From Batkoa obscura (lineage: Eukaryota > Entomophthoromycota > Entomophthoromycetes > Entomophthorales > Batkoaceae): a DNA stretch of 64,000 nt. Position numbers and translations under genes: made by a program. Below, in pieces: positions 1-11,944 of the stretch. The notes under the pieces were generated by a model that did no database searches, was not told the origin of the DNA, and saw only the letters and a program-made list of their open reading frames with translations. Position 1 is the stretch's first letter. Every line of letters begins with the position of its first letter. Where the stretch lies: assembly GCA_030770535.1 (NCBI GenBank), contig JASVEC010000092.1, positions 1 to 64,000 of the forward strand, given 5' to 3'.

Positions 1-1410
1 TCTACCTTCACTCATCAAAACTAAATGTTGAGCATTCATACATAGGCAAATGAGAATTGATATTCTGGAGAAAATAAAATCAAACTACCGCCCATACCAC
101 CCCAACCATAAAAGGATACATTGTAATATTCTTCAAGTTCTTTATATTTAAAAATATTCCAAAGCCGCCTTTAGTCATTTCAGTCTTTAATAAGATAGCT
201 TCATCATATGCTTCAACTACCTCACCTATTGATTCTATAGTTGTGTATTCACTTAAATAAGTTTTACAATTGACACTGCCATTGTTTGCAAAATAGCTAC
301 CTATTTTAGCTAACTAATAAAATTCGATTTAGTCAGTAAAAAACTAACGTAGCATTAAAAATCAACTTACTGATTTTGCATTAGTATGACCATTAACACT
401 TGGGATTTCAATTGTAAGCATATCTTTAGCATTTGGAAGATCCTTTTCATTAGATATTTTAATTTCATCAGTTTCATTAAATTCGAATCTCTTTTTAAAG
501 TATCTCTATTTAATCTAACTGCTTTTCTACCAATTAACCACTTAGGTAAAAACAAAGTCAAAGCATCTAATGTAGGATAATTATACCATTTAGCTTTACG
601 GTTTTCATATTCTTTTTCTAAACCTAAATAAAATTCTATATTATACTTTGGATTAATCTCTTCTTTAAATAATTGTCCAATGCTACGTCCTTTTTTATCG
701 ACTAATTTAACAAGTTCATTTAAAATTAATCCTCGGGTTATTCCATGATAACAACGTACTCTTTTTCCATTATAAACATGTGTCGTATTTTCAATAATTT
801 TTTTCATTCTTTTACTATCATAAACATCTTCATATGCTGGCTCTGGATCTAATAAATATGGTAATCCACCTTCATGACGTAATAAATCGGTTAAGGTTAC
901 TTCTTCTTTACCACCGTTACTAAATTCCGGCCAATATGTACATATTTTTTCATTATATAGCAAGTAACCCTTGATCTACTAATTTAGCAATAACAGCACT
1001 GGCCTAATTCAATAACATTAATTCAAATTCATTATATAAAAATCAATATTAAAGTTAAAAAGTCTTACCATAAATTTAGAACTTGAAAATACTATCGTTA
1101 ATGTAGTTTCATTAAATAATTCCTTATTTTCATAATCTTGATAACCGCCATAAAGTTCTACCACTAGTTTTCCTTTGTTATAAACTGCTACGGAAGCACC
1201 AACTTCTATACCACGTTCAAAACTGTTTCTAAATACTTCTTTAACTTCCTTATACTCCTCTTCACATTGACCATGAATAGGGTATTTTGGTTTCCATAGA
1301 TTAAAATATCGATAGTACCATGGTGAAAAAGCAGCTTCATTTAATAGTTTATTACCAAGATAAATTAAACTAATTAATATTATGACTATAAATAATAAAA
1401 GAGATATCAT
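1..1410 (-). pseudogene. Serine beta-lactamase-like (LACTB/family VIII) hydrolase, frameshifted, 3' part outside window
   Basis: The gene begins at 1410 with an N-terminal membrane anchor (MISLLLFIVIILISLIYLG) and then reads as a penicillin-binding/beta-lactamase fold. The catalytic SxxK motif is present (SSSKF, residues about 110-114), followed by LLRHEGG, the YHGITRG box where the second catalytic Tyr lies, NGH, and GWGGMGG near the window edge. Introns are seen at 1004-1068 and 314-370. The family cleaves esters, amides or peptides; no substrate can be read here. The frame shifts by single bases near 957, 500, 152 and 40, the last three beside A/T runs, while residues on both sides of each shift match the family well. 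It is either a young pseudogene or a gene carrying assembly indels. The C-terminus is outside the window. Confidence 0.75.
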
Positions 1411-1944
1411 TTTTATTTTTTAAGACTTTGAATAATAAACTTGAGTTTTTATACTCTAGAAAAAAGGATCCACAATGAGATGAATATTTTCTAAAATTAG
1501 TATTATTTTTTAAACCTTGGCATAGTTTCTTGTGATTTAACTTTGTGTTTATTATATTTAATAAATCTGTTAAAGTTGACTTAATAGAAGTGGATAATAT
1601 AAATTATAATGATCTAGGTTTTTTTTATCAATTTTAATATCTTAGTTCTGCAAATTTTATTATTAAAGATTTTGGTATACTTTTGTTGGAAAAAAATACT
1701 ATACTTTTTTATACAATTAAACACTTTAATCAAACTAAATAAATTAAAAAGAAATAAAAGTTTGAATGCTATATAAAATTTTAAAATTGAAAATGTTATA
1801 TAGTTACATTTTACTTCTTATATCTGATATCTATTTAAAACCTATTTATTAACTCATGACATGGAATACCAAGTATAAAATGCAACATTTTAAATGAGTT
1901 GTTTAAGCTTAGCATTAATTTTCTGGTATTTTGATTTATTATAT
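1411..1944. other. Intergenic, upstream of the beta-lactamase-like gene
   Basis: AT-rich sequence with no coding frame or repeat that I recognise. It should hold the promoter of the minus-strand gene ending at 1410. Confidence 0.4.
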
Positions 1945-2042
1945 GGGGATGTTTTTTTAGCTTCAGCATTTTTTCCATCTTTTGAGCGCTATTTGAGTGG
2001 AAAAATTGTTATTAAAATTCTTGAATACAAAAATACATTCCA
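1945..2042 (+). mobile_element. MITE copy 1 (GGGGATG family)
   Basis: Ends GGGGATG/CATTCCA, flanked by ATAT on both sides (1941-1944, 2043-2046). It carries the family core with the block GAGCGCTATTTGAGTGG. The open frame running across it (1894-2085) is not a gene. Confidence 0.85.
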
Positions 2043-2046
2043 ATAT

Positions 2047-3884
2047 AACATTATGAAAAATACTATGCTTAGATTGATTTTATAATGAACAAGGAACTTT
2101 ATTACCTATACCTAAATTGAACTAATGGATTTCATAGACGATTAATCAGGCTTTGAAACTTATTGACACTCTTATAGTAATGTTTAATTGCTATTGAATA
2201 TACAAAAGGTATTAATCCACTTGTCCAAAAGGGCTCAAGAATTTTAAAAAAGGCTCCATGTATTAAAAATTCACACTTATCTATTTAAAATTGAAGCAAT
2301 TGAATTTTTCGAATTTGAACAAAACTAAATTGGAGTTTTTTTTATAGTTTAAGTTTTTGAACTCATGTAGATAAATTTCAATAAGGGGCAATAAATCTAA
2401 GTGCATAAATAAAACTTCATCAATAAAATGAATAGACTGAGATATAATGAAGATTAAGGGATGAGAAATTTAATGCTTTAAAAGTAGGTTTACTTCTTTG
2501 CTTCTAAAATGAAGGCTCTGAGCATTTTTTTAACGCACTATAAATGCAATCCATTTTAAATATTAAAAATTAGAGTACAAAGTTTAAACTCAATAAAAGA
2601 AATATAAGCTAAATCCTTTGCTATTATTCTTGGTGTTATTATTTTGATTATAAAGTTATAAAAAAAACTTTTTGATATTTAAATCAACTCAGTTTAACTG
2701 ATTTTAATCTTAAAACCACATGTAGCAAAGCAGCTCAAAGATTGATAGTCAATATTTAATTTGCAAAAAAATATTAAAGCACAACAATCAAAATTAGTGG
2801 TAAAGTAGTTGCTTAAATTGTAAATAAATTAATATTGAGGGTATGAGAAATTGTTATTTTACCTTAAAAAAACAGAAGTTTAAAAATAAAAAAAATGGCT
2901 CAACTATATATTTTTATTTGTATTATTTATATTGAAAGTAAACAACTAAGAAGCGTAGTTGAATTAAGAATCGTAGTTTATTGAGGCAATTTGTTAAATT
3001 TTATAACATATAGATAATAAAAGTTTTATTTACTTAATAGTACTGAACTTTAGTTAATTGTTATCATTTCTTTCGGCAATTATAAAATAGAAGAGATGAA
3101 GAGTCAACGGCATCAATGTCGTTATAGAATGGAATGATGAGCTTATAATTTTTAAATAAAGATATTATAGATGATTCATTATTGGCTAATAAAATCCATG
3201 TTTATACCATTTTGTCAATTAATTTCATAATTAAATTTATAACTCTAATTTTGAATAAATTTCAAACGTTTTAAATAAATTTCAGTTTTAAAACGAAATG
3301 GTTAGCTAAACAATCTTTTGAGTGACTGCTAATTCCAACAATTTAATACAATTTGAAGCTTTGATTGGCTGTGATGAAACTTTGTTCATTTTAAAATCAT
3401 TAAGCCATTTCTATTTTGCCCCAGAGTTATAACTTATAGCTGGGGATATTTTTGGATTCAGGGGATAAAAAATCAGATTATTATACAAGGCATAAAAAGA
3501 GAACTGAAAAGGTTTAAGTACAAAATAAAATTAGGCATGTGTTGGAAACAACAAGTTATAAAATCAAAGGATCATCCGATACTCCAATAATAAAATTGAG
3601 ATGCCTTTAATAATATTTTAGTTGGTTAAAGGGAAATTAGTAGAAAATATTTCTCATCAAAAAATAAAGTAAGTTTGTTATAAAATGGTAAAATAATTGG
3701 CTGTAATGCAGCGATTTTCACCCAACCAAATTTCTAATCAAAACCAATTCAATCACTATAATAATAAGAGTATTAAATTTATCTTTTAAACCAAGCTTTA
3801 TTTTATAAAAATTTAAATTTCTTTGTTATCCTTTTCTCTTAGTTTCACTTTAAAAGTTTTGCTTTACTAATTCTCATCTTCTAA
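2047..3884. other. Long intergenic stretch, nothing recognised
   Basis: About 1.8 kb of AT-rich sequence with stops in all frames. I see no relic that matches the families in the rest of the window. The last 100 bases before 3885 are T/C-rich, as is common ahead of fungal start codons. Confidence 0.4.
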
Positions 3885-5135
3885 ATGATGGTCACATTAA
3901 CAAAAGATTATCATTCTCAAAAAAGATTCGATCAGGCTTTAACTGTTATGCGTCAACTACCCCTTCCATTTCAACCTACTATTGAAGAGAAGTTAAAGTT
4001 GCAAATATTCTATAATCAATCATTACAGTCAAAAACAGATAATATAAATAATACAAATAATAATAATTCTTCATGGTATGACTTTAAGTAATCAATATAT
4101 TCATGAAATTCATTATTTTATTATAGGGACTCGGAAATTAAAAAGCAATCATTATCTCCTTCTCAAGCACAAGAAGAATATTATAAAGCTGTATTACAGG
4201 TAGATTGTTATATAAAATGAAATCGACGTATCAATTAACTATGTTTTAGTTGTTAAAAAGGTATTCGGACAGACCTTTTATTTATGATATAATTGAAAGT
4301 TTAGAAAGAGGAAAAAGGATTAGCGAAATTAAAGTATACTTATATTTAAGTAAATAAATCTAAATTTTAATTCAAATTTTAGCTTCCTGAACCTCGTTCA
4401 CTTCCATTATCAGCACAAAGTTCTAATTCTCAAGAAGACTATTTTTCATGCCCAGAAGATATGAATGATACCAGTCCACCATTAACTCATTTAAGTTTGA
4501 ACATAAATCATCGATGGATGGAAAATAGTATACCTGTTATTAAAACACCTTCTGTTAATTCAATTGAAGATACTCCACTTGATCCCCTTAGTTCTGATGA
4601 ACTTGATTATTCATCTGACGATGGAGCTACTATGTCTACTTGCACTGTACGTGCAAATAATTTTTATAGTCCTCCAGATAACCAAAATTTGGATAGGAAT
4701 TTATTATATCCAAGTAGATTGCCACCTGAGGCCGAACATGCACTTGAAACACTTCAAACTCAAGTTGCGTCTTTAAATGAAAGGTTGGAGGTTATTCAAA
4801 AGGAATTGAATGTAGCACATGTACCTAAAAAAGAATTTAATTGGAAAGAGTTAGCTATTGTAATTATTTCTTTTTCATATATGGTGGTATATTAATTATT
4901 AATATAAATTTTTAGAATGTTTTAAAGAAATCCGCTGTGCATCTCATAGTAATGGGGTTGATTTTTGTACAAACATATAGGAATCGGCCCTACTCTTATC
5001 GCTTATTGTTAACGCAACTCATGTTGCCATTTTATTCTATTTTGAAATATTTATTAAGTAATATTACTCTCTATTTTATTTTTATAGTAACTAATAATTA
5101 ATTTTATAGAATCGATACGTAAATTATTAAGGTAA
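3885..5135 (+). CDS. Acyl-CoA-binding protein with C-terminal membrane segment (ACBD5/ATG37-like)
   Basis: Six exons (3885-4075, 4127-4199, 4250-4333, 4383-4883, 4916-5057, 5110-5135) join in frame to give 338 aa. Residues 1-110 form an acyl-CoA-binding domain: RFDQALTVMRQLP, then FQPTIEEKLKLQIFYNQ, and the helix after SWDSEIKKQSLSPSQAQEEY. The middle is low-complexity, acidic and Ser/Pro-rich; a short coiled coil (EHALETLQTQVASLNERLEV) follows, then two hydrophobic stretches (ELAIVIISFSYM and SAVHLIVMGLIFVQ) and a basic end. This order (ACB domain, disordered linker, coiled coil, C-terminal membrane anchor) is that of human ACBD5 and fungal Atg37, peroxisomal proteins that bind long-chain acyl-CoA and take part in pexophagy or ER contacts. 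The peroxisomal location is inferred from the family. All splice junctions are GT-AG and the gene looks intact. Confidence 0.8.
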
Positions 5136-6549
5136 AAAAAGAAAAGTAAAAAAGTTAAAGTTGTTAATTTTTAGTATCGAAAGAATGTTTTTATTTAATT
5201 GCTACTTGTATCTCTATCCTATCTATCCTTTAATGTTTGTCTGTAATATTTAGATCCTCTCATCTGATTCTTTATTAAATAAAAAATTTTGGTATTTAAT
5301 TGAAATTTAATTTTGTTTACATAACGTTTAAAAAGGGGGCTGAATCAAAGCGTGAGATTATTATTTAAAACTGAACTTTTATGTAATTTCAAAAACTTTA
5401 TATGGGCATCACTTGATTTATTTAATAATTAAAACATTGTAAATCCCACTTATTGTATATAAGGTTTATTTACCAAGATATATATTATTAATTTAAAGTG
5501 AATTTTAAAGTGAATTTCAAAGTGACAACTTTACTAAAACTAAAAATAGCCCTTATAAAAATTCAAACGAAGCTGAAAGAAGCATTTTTGATATTTTTTA
5601 GATTCTTAAAAGCTTAAAAGCCCAAATATTTTATCCAACTAATAATGTTAAGAAGTAAAAGAATAAAAAATAGAGACAAAAGGCTCAAGCTTATAAGAAT
5701 GATAGGGATGAGGAGTTAATAGACCAGGGGAGTAACCATACTTTATTGGTTTTGAAATAAGCCCATATTATGTTTAAAAGTGTTGTAGTATCAGTTATAA
5801 TACTATATAAACATATGACGTAAAATCTAATATAGCAGCTGTTTATATTAACTTTAAACTGTTATATAAAAAAAATAAAAAAATAAAAAAAGTATTAGCT
5901 AAATTTTAGGTTTATATTATATCTAATTAAAAATATTGATAGACTAAATAACAAGGAGATCTGGCAAAACTTGTATTTATATTTTGATACATTCAAATGC
6001 TTCAAAAATATTTACTATATACATAAAAATTTAACATGCATATAAACTATTTTATTATAGGATAAAAATATAAGATAAAAATATTAAAAAAATAGAAAGA
6101 TAAATTTTAAAAAAGTGCCAATTAAAACCTATTCTAGCAAATTTACTTTTATAATTTCAAAGATTATAAGTTTTTTTACTTAATTTGATAATAAATTTAC
6201 CAAATTTGTTCTTTATTCTAAAGCCTAGTCATTTATAATCACACCTAAAAATAATCCAGTATACTTTGACTAGATTCTAATATTTAAAAGCATTGCTTTA
6301 ATATCCCTTACTATATAACACAACTTTAAAATAAGCATATTATATAGTCTTTAAACATTCATTTTAATATACTAGATGGTGTTTTCAGCGGACTTGATTT
6401 AATATATCAAATATATCATCATGTCGTAATATTAAAATGCTACTCTTAAAATTTGAGTGTATTTATAGATCAAACCAGACACTATTCTAAATATTTTTAA
6501 ATATTATTTTGTATAGTTTAAATTATGCACATTAACTATAAGTCCATAT
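5136..6549. other. Intergenic, nothing recognised
   Basis: AT-rich, no coding frame. A short imperfect direct repeat (GTGAATTTTAAAGTGAATTT) lies near 5500-5520. Confidence 0.4.
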
Positions 6550-6648
6550 GGGGATGTATTTTTGTGTTTAAGAATTTTGCTAACAACTTTTCCACTCAAA
6601 TAGCGCTTAAAAGATAGAAAAAGTAATGAAGCCAAAAAAAACACCCCC
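6550..6648 (-). mobile_element. MITE copy 2
   Basis: Reverse-oriented copy with ends GGGGATG/CACCCCC and ATAT duplications at 6546-6549 and 6649-6652. Confidence 0.88.
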
Positions 6649-6923
6649 ATATACTTCTTATATTAATGAAGCAACTATCAACTTTGAGCTATGTCAATAC
6701 TAAACCAAACTATATAATATTCAACTGATTAGGGCAGAATTAATAGTTATAGTAATGATAATACATTAAAGTACATTAGTGTGAATAGTTAATTACTTGA
6801 TTTATAAAAGATTAAACCCTTGGCAAAAGCCAAATATTAAGTAATATTTGCTAATTGGTTCTTATAAAACTATATATATAGTCAACCATGAGGTAAGTTT
6901 TCGGTCTCATAAAATAAGTCATA

Positions 6924-7420
6924 ATGTCTAAAAGTTTTGGGATTTTCTCATCTATCGCTAACCTCATCGTTGATATTGTATTAACTACAAGCATAGCCGA
7001 AACCAGGGTACCTAATTATGATTATGGTCATGATATCGTACTATCAATTTTGCGTTCCTTTTTAGCTCTATTTTTATTTTTGTCAGAGATCCCTCTGTTA
7101 AAGGAATTTTATCTTCATCGTTTTAACTTTTTTATGTTTCCTATTGGAAGAAGTTTGATGTATACGTTCCTTTCTATCTCATCGTTAACCTTATGCTATG
7201 TGGTGTTATTAATATCATTATAACAGGAACCGTTACAGTAATTACCTTCATAATTGCATTACGTCATAAAGGAACTGGATCACCGTATATGCCTATAAAT
7301 GGGAACGGTATATCTAATAACAGCCCAGAGCCTGTTCTTCCTTATCATCAATCTTCACTTGATGAAAAAAACATTCTGGCAATCGCAAAAGAAGTAGATA
7401 TCAAAATCATATCAAATTAA
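6924..7420 (+). pseudogene. Four-TM tandem family, copy A (one frameshift)
   Basis: This is the first of six related tandem genes. It starts MSKSFGIFSS and keeps the family blocks (SIAETR, DYGH.IVLSILR, SEIPLLKEFYLHRF, MFPIGRSLMYTFLSISS). A one-base loss near 7190 shifts the frame in the third membrane segment; the rest (CGVINIIITGTV..., then a Pro/Ser-rich tail ending KIISN) follows in the next frame to the stop. At 497 nt it is exactly one base shorter than the intact copies. Upstream there is a TATA-like run (TATAAAACTATATATA, about 6864-6880). It could still be functional if the missing base is an assembly error. Family assignment is discussed under copy B. Confidence 0.75.
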
Positions 7421-7499
7421 ACATCAAATCGCACAAGCTCAACTTAATAAATTTTAGTATTTTGACATTAACTTAATTTCCTCTTGTATGAAGACATAT

Positions 7500-7593
7500 G
7501 GGGGTGTTTTTTTTGGTTTACTTTTTTATCTTTTAAGCATTATTTAGGTGGAAAAACTTGCTAGTAAATTCTTAAACAAAAAAATACATCACC
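7500..7593 (+). mobile_element. MITE copy 3
   Basis: Ends GGGGGTG/CATCACC with ATAT duplications at 7496-7499 and 7594-7597. It lies about 80 bp after the stop of copy A. Confidence 0.85.
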
Positions 7594-7597
7594 ATAT

Positions 7598-8358
7598 TTC
7601 AACTTGTAAAATAGATTTTTAACTATGTTTAATCCATTAGATATGTTAAAGCCATACATGTACTCTAAAAAAATAAATTACCAAAGCAAGTCAAGATTTC
7701 TGATAGTTAAAGTTATAAAATGTAAATAATTTCAATTTTGGTAGTAGATATATAGCAAGAGATATAGCTACAGTAGGATTACTACACAACAAATTGATGA
7801 AATTTGCATAAATGTAGATTAAATTTTAATCTTATCCAGTCTTTTTTATATTTAAAATTTTGTTTATAGTGATTTTTAGGATTTTTGAAACTAACAAGGA
7901 GTTAACTAATACTGTATAGTTGTATAAAATAGCATAAGAATGTGTTTTAAAAATTGAACTCTCATGTTTTTCAATTTTAGAATTTCTAAAAGTAAATGAA
8001 TTACTGAAATAAAAAAGATATTTAGTAACACTATATAGGATTTAAAGAATATCAGTTATAAATCCAGATATCTCTTGGCATTATTGAAATGAATGTTAAG
8101 TTCAGAGATATGCTGGCTATTGGAATAAAACATAAGATATAGAACCAAAAGGCTTGTGACAATATCCAAATAAAATAGCGAATAAATTGAATCACATAAA
8201 GGTTAATTACTCACTTTTTTTAACCCCTACTCGGAATTACTGACTTTTTAAATTCAAATCCTTGGCAAAGATTTAATGTTTAATTATTATTGGCTAAATA
8301 ATATTATAAAATAGTATATATATTAAATAAAAAACCAATTTTTTGTATCAAACTTAAA
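7598..8358. other. Spacer between tandem copies A and B
   Basis: No gene. Close to copy B it holds the motif CCTTGGCAAAG (about 8262) and a TATA-like run (TATAAAATAGTATATATA, about 8304-8321), both also found upstream of copy A, so this is the likely promoter. Confidence 0.45.
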
Positions 8359-8856
8359 ATGTCAAAAGGATTAAGAACTTTTTCAACGTGTGCTAACATC
8401 TTTGTCGGTGTAGTATTAGCTATTAGTATAGCTGAAACCCGCCAATACTATTATGACTATGGACATGGTATTGTACTATCCATCTTACGTTATTTTTTGG
8501 CTCACTTCGTGTTGATATCTGAAATACCCCTTGTAAAACCATTCTATCTTAAACATTTTAGATTCTATATGTTTCCACTTGGAAGAAGTTTAATGTATGC
8601 ATTCCTTTCTATTTCATCATTTAGTCTTATATGGTGCGGTATTGTCAATATCATTGTACTGGGCATCATTACAGTGATTACTTTTATAATATCATTATAT
8701 CATAAAGGGGAGGAATCGCCATATATGCCTATAAATGAAAATGAACCACCTAATAATAGTCCTGGGTCTGCTCTTCCCTGTTACCAGCCCTTACCTAATG
8801 ATGGCAATCCATTAGCGATTCCAAACGAAATAGATGTCAAAATCGTGTCAACTTGA
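8359..8856 (+). CDS. Small four-TM membrane protein, copy B (intact; COPI-associated/TVP15-like?)
   Basis: Single-exon gene of 165 aa starting MSKGLRTFST. Four hydrophobic segments are visible, roughly residues 8-26, 38-58, 78-97 and 99-120, followed by a charged HKGEES turn and a Pro/Asn-rich cytosolic-type tail (PYMPINENEPPNNSPG) ending VKIVST. The block EIPLVKPFYLKHFRFYMFP plus GRSLMYAFLS recalls the 'F.F.....GRg..Y.f' signature of COPI-associated/TVP15 Golgi membrane proteins, but that link rests on one motif and is tentative. From 8443 to 8777 the DNA is identical, as far as I can read, to copy C, while both flanks diverge. The full frame suggests it is functional. Confidence 0.75.
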   Translation: MSKGLRTFSTCANIFVGVVLAISIAETRQYYYDYGHGIVLSILRYFLAHFVLISEIPLVKPFYLKHFRFYMFPLGRSLMYAFLSISSFSLIWCGIVNIIVLGIITVITFIISLYHKGEESPYMPINENEPPNNSPGSALPCYQPLPNDGNPLAIPNEIDVKIVST

Positions 8857-9941
8857 TTTAAATAAACTTTACTATTTATGTATTATAATTTCTTTACAAG
8901 GTCACTCTTGAATATTACGATCTAAGCTTTTTTTAAATTTCAAAATATATGAGAAATTAAATTTTTACATTCTAGAATATGTAAAACACTTAAAGTCTAG
9001 CTAAAGCACTCATGGTAGCGTAAAGGTATAAAATAGTTAATCCTTTTGACTTTAACAATAAATGATAATGACATAGTATAGATCTATAATTATATGATGT
9101 TTTATAAACTATTTACAATCATTCATAATATATCTAAGCCTAATTTATGTGCCTTCAAGTTTTCAAAGATATCGTTTTTATCCCTTTATTGTTTTTTATT
9201 CATTCCTTTTTGTCTACGTTAACTTGTACAAAGCTAATTCAAAACCTCTTGATACCAGGTATCTTGTTCAAAAATAGGGCGTTGTAGATTGTTGCAGTTA
9301 GCTAATTTCTATTATTCCACTCGTCTTTTACCTTTACTGCAGTTTTGGCCCCTTTTAAACACATCCTACTCCACTTCATTTTTTACATAGATAGGATGCC
9401 TGAGACTAAATAATTAAAGTTCTTTGGAAGAAATACTTTTCAATAGCTTGTAATAGTTTTACAGATATGAATTTATTAAGAACTTTGATATTACCAACAT
9501 CAAAGCTAATACCGCACATTGCCAAATTAATCCTCATTTATTTTTTATGACTCTTGGCATTCAAACAGCTAATTATAAAACCAACATTATCACAATACTC
9601 TAATTAACATTTAAGAAAGCTTTAAATACAAATAGCCATCTTATATAAACTCCAAATATTAGAAGCTTAAAAAATTTAGTAGATCAAAACCATCAATGAA
9701 TAATATCATAAACAAGGCTTACAAAAGGCGGATATGGTTATCAATTATAAGGGGGACTAAACGTAGGTAATTTCATTAATTTTTTTCAATCTCCTTTTAT
9801 ATAAATGAAATAGCTACATCATATACAATGAACTCATAAATTTTGTACATAAGCACTATTTATAATCACGGGTGAATATATTTAAAAAGGAAATTGATGG
9901 TTTAATGTACATGTAAAATATAAACTTGAAATTAACTATAT
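8857..9941. other. Spacer between tandem copies B and C
   Basis: No gene. The sequence from about 9150 to 9650 resembles that after copy C (about 11040-11520), including CTTGGCATTC at about 9554, so the duplicated unit includes the spacer. A more C/T-rich patch lies at about 9150-9370. Confidence 0.5.
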
Positions 9942-10040
9942 GGGAGTGTTTTTTTTGACTTCATTATTTTTTCCATTTTTTAAGCACTATTTAAGCGGAA
10001 AATTCGTTAGTAAAATTCTTAAACACAAAAATACATCCCC
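9942..10040 (+). mobile_element. MITE copy 4
   Basis: Ends GGGAGTG/CATCCCC, ATAT duplications at 9938-9941 and 10041-10044. It lies about 160 bp upstream of copy C. Confidence 0.88.
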
Positions 10041-10204
10041 ATATGTTAATTAAGCTGCGTATATAGATTAGTGTACAAACCTTCAATTTAACATCAAGTT
10101 GCCATTGATTAGATTGTTCCAAAAAAAGGTATAAATAATCATAAAGGATAAATAATTATTTTAATACTTTATTTAAAAAATAAACACATCAATATTAAAC
10201 TTCA

Positions 10205-10702
10205 ATGTCTAAAAGATCAAGAATTTTCTCAACATTGGCAAACATTATTATTGGTATAGTACTAGTTATAAGTGTCTTTGAAACCCGTCAATACTATTAT
10301 GACTATGGACATGGTATTGTACTATCCATCTTACGTTATTTTTTGGCTCACTTCGTGTTGATATCTGAAATACCCCTTGTAAAACCATTCTATCTTAAAC
10401 ATTTTAGATTCTATATGTTTCCACTTGGAAGAAGTTTAATGTATGCATTCCTTTCTATTTCATCATTTAGTCTTATATGGTGCGGTATTGTCAATATCAT
10501 TGTACTGGGCATCATTACAGTGATTACTTTTATAATATCATTATATCATAAAGGGGAGGAATCGCCATATATGCCTATAAATGAAAATGAACCACCTAAT
10601 AATAGTCCTGGGTCTGCTCTTCCTTCGTATCAAACCTTCTCTACTGATGACGGGAATCCATCAAATCCAACCGAAGCATGTATCAAGGTTGTATCAACTT
10701 AA
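10205..10702 (+). CDS. Small four-TM membrane protein, copy C (intact)
   Basis: 165-aa paralogue of copy B starting MSKRSRIFST. Residues 1-28 differ from copy B at 10 positions and the last 25 differ strongly, whereas residues 29 to about 140 are the same, coded by DNA (10289-10623) that reads as identical to 8443-8777. Such a sharp mosaic points to recent gene conversion between the two intact members, or selection plus a very recent partial duplication. Membrane layout and possible COPI-associated/TVP15 relation are as for copy B. No intron is seen. Confidence 0.75.
   Translation: MSKRSRIFSTLANIIIGIVLVISVFETRQYYYDYGHGIVLSILRYFLAHFVLISEIPLVKPFYLKHFRFYMFPLGRSLMYAFLSISSFSLIWCGIVNIIVLGIITVITFIISLYHKGEESPYMPINENEPPNNSPGSALPSYQTFSTDDGNPSNPTEACIKVVST
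10289..10623 (+). repeat. 335-bp tract identical to 8443-8777 (gene-conversion tract)
   Basis: Read base by base, the tract in copy C matches the one in copy B from CAATACTATTATGAC to GTCTGCTCTTCC without a difference. The bases on both sides (C/T just before; CTGTTACC versus TTCGTATC just after) differ at once. Confidence 0.85.
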
Positions 10703-10817
10703 TTTAAATAAAGATTGTTATTTGTATATCGTAGTTCTTTTATCTACCAATTTTATTTTTAAAAGTTGTGATACAAATTTTTGCATAATTATAAATACAT
10801 ATTACAATTTAACATAT

Positions 10818-10906
10818 GGGGGTATTTTTATAGCTTCATTACTTTTTCTATCCTTTAAGCACTATTTGAGCGGAAAAATTATTAGTAAAATTAAGCACAA
10901 AATCCA
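10818..10906 (+). mobile_element. MITE copy 5, damaged 3' end
   Basis: Starts GGGGGTA after ATAT (10814-10817). The right end is shortened and altered (AAATCCATTT). It lies about 115 bp after the stop of copy C; the open frame across it (10581-10973) is not a gene. Confidence 0.7.
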
Positions 10907-11944
10907 TTTAAACCTTCCAAATCCCTACAAGTTAAAATTTGATGGCAGATATTATCACGTGATATATATTTAAAACCATAAATGATCTATAAATTATTTA
11001 AAATGATGTTTAAATAAATTTCTACCAACTTTATAGTTTTAAGTTACTATTAATAGCACCTTTGGCTTCTTGTTACCTTTTACTACTTGTTCTTGTGTAT
11101 CTGTTGACTTCTACTAAGCTAATTTAAAAACGTTTTATATAGCCTATCTATCTCGAAACCAGGATATCATAAATTAACACTACTTTCTGTTACTTATTCG
11201 ACTTATGTTCTATTTTTCCTGCCCTTAATCTCCTTTTAGTATTTTATATTTCACTCTTTATTTTGCTTTCGCAAGTACAATAGTAGTAAGTATTTTCAAA
11301 TGAAATTATTTTATAAGGTATATTATAAAGTTTTTTATTCATACTAAGTTTTTAAAGTTTTTCAGATTATAAATACTCTGGTCAACATCCCTTATATTGC
11401 TGAATTAACCGTGTTTATTTTTGTGGTCCTTGGCATTCTGGATCGAAAATTATAAATCTATTTAAAATTATCTGAGACTTAAGCAACGAACTTCAAAAAA
11501 CTTTAAATACAAAATATTATTTCATTTGGGATCATCATAAAACCGCAAAAAGATATTATTGGACTGGGGTCATTAGTGAATATATACAAAATGCAGTATT
11601 TACAAGAGAAAAACACTATCACCATTTATAGAGAGGGCCAAATGCATTTAAATTTCATTAAAACTATTAAATGTCATTGTATATAAATAAATGAATAGTT
11701 TTTTTTCTACATTCATAAAAGTTCTTTTCAAATAAATAGTTGTTAGTTATAATGGATACATTTAAAAAGGAAATCAATGATTTAATATGAATACAACAAA
11801 ATAAAATTACCTATATCCCTAAAAAGGGCTGTGCTATGTGAAGTAAGATGAAATCTTTATTTTAACATTAAGCTGCTATTAATCAAATAGTTACTAAAAA
11901 TATTATAAATAGCTACAAAAGAAATTTCATCTTTTAAGTATTAA
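10907..11944. other. Spacer between copies C and D
   Basis: No gene. It resembles the spacer after copy B and carries CCTTGGCATTCTGG near 11428. Confidence 0.4.

Noticed and set aside
1894-2085. Open frame of 63 codons
   Set aside because: Made up almost wholly of MITE copy 1.
10581-10973. Open frame overlapping the end of four-TM copy C
   Set aside because: Different frame of copy C running on into a MITE; no start context or protein features.
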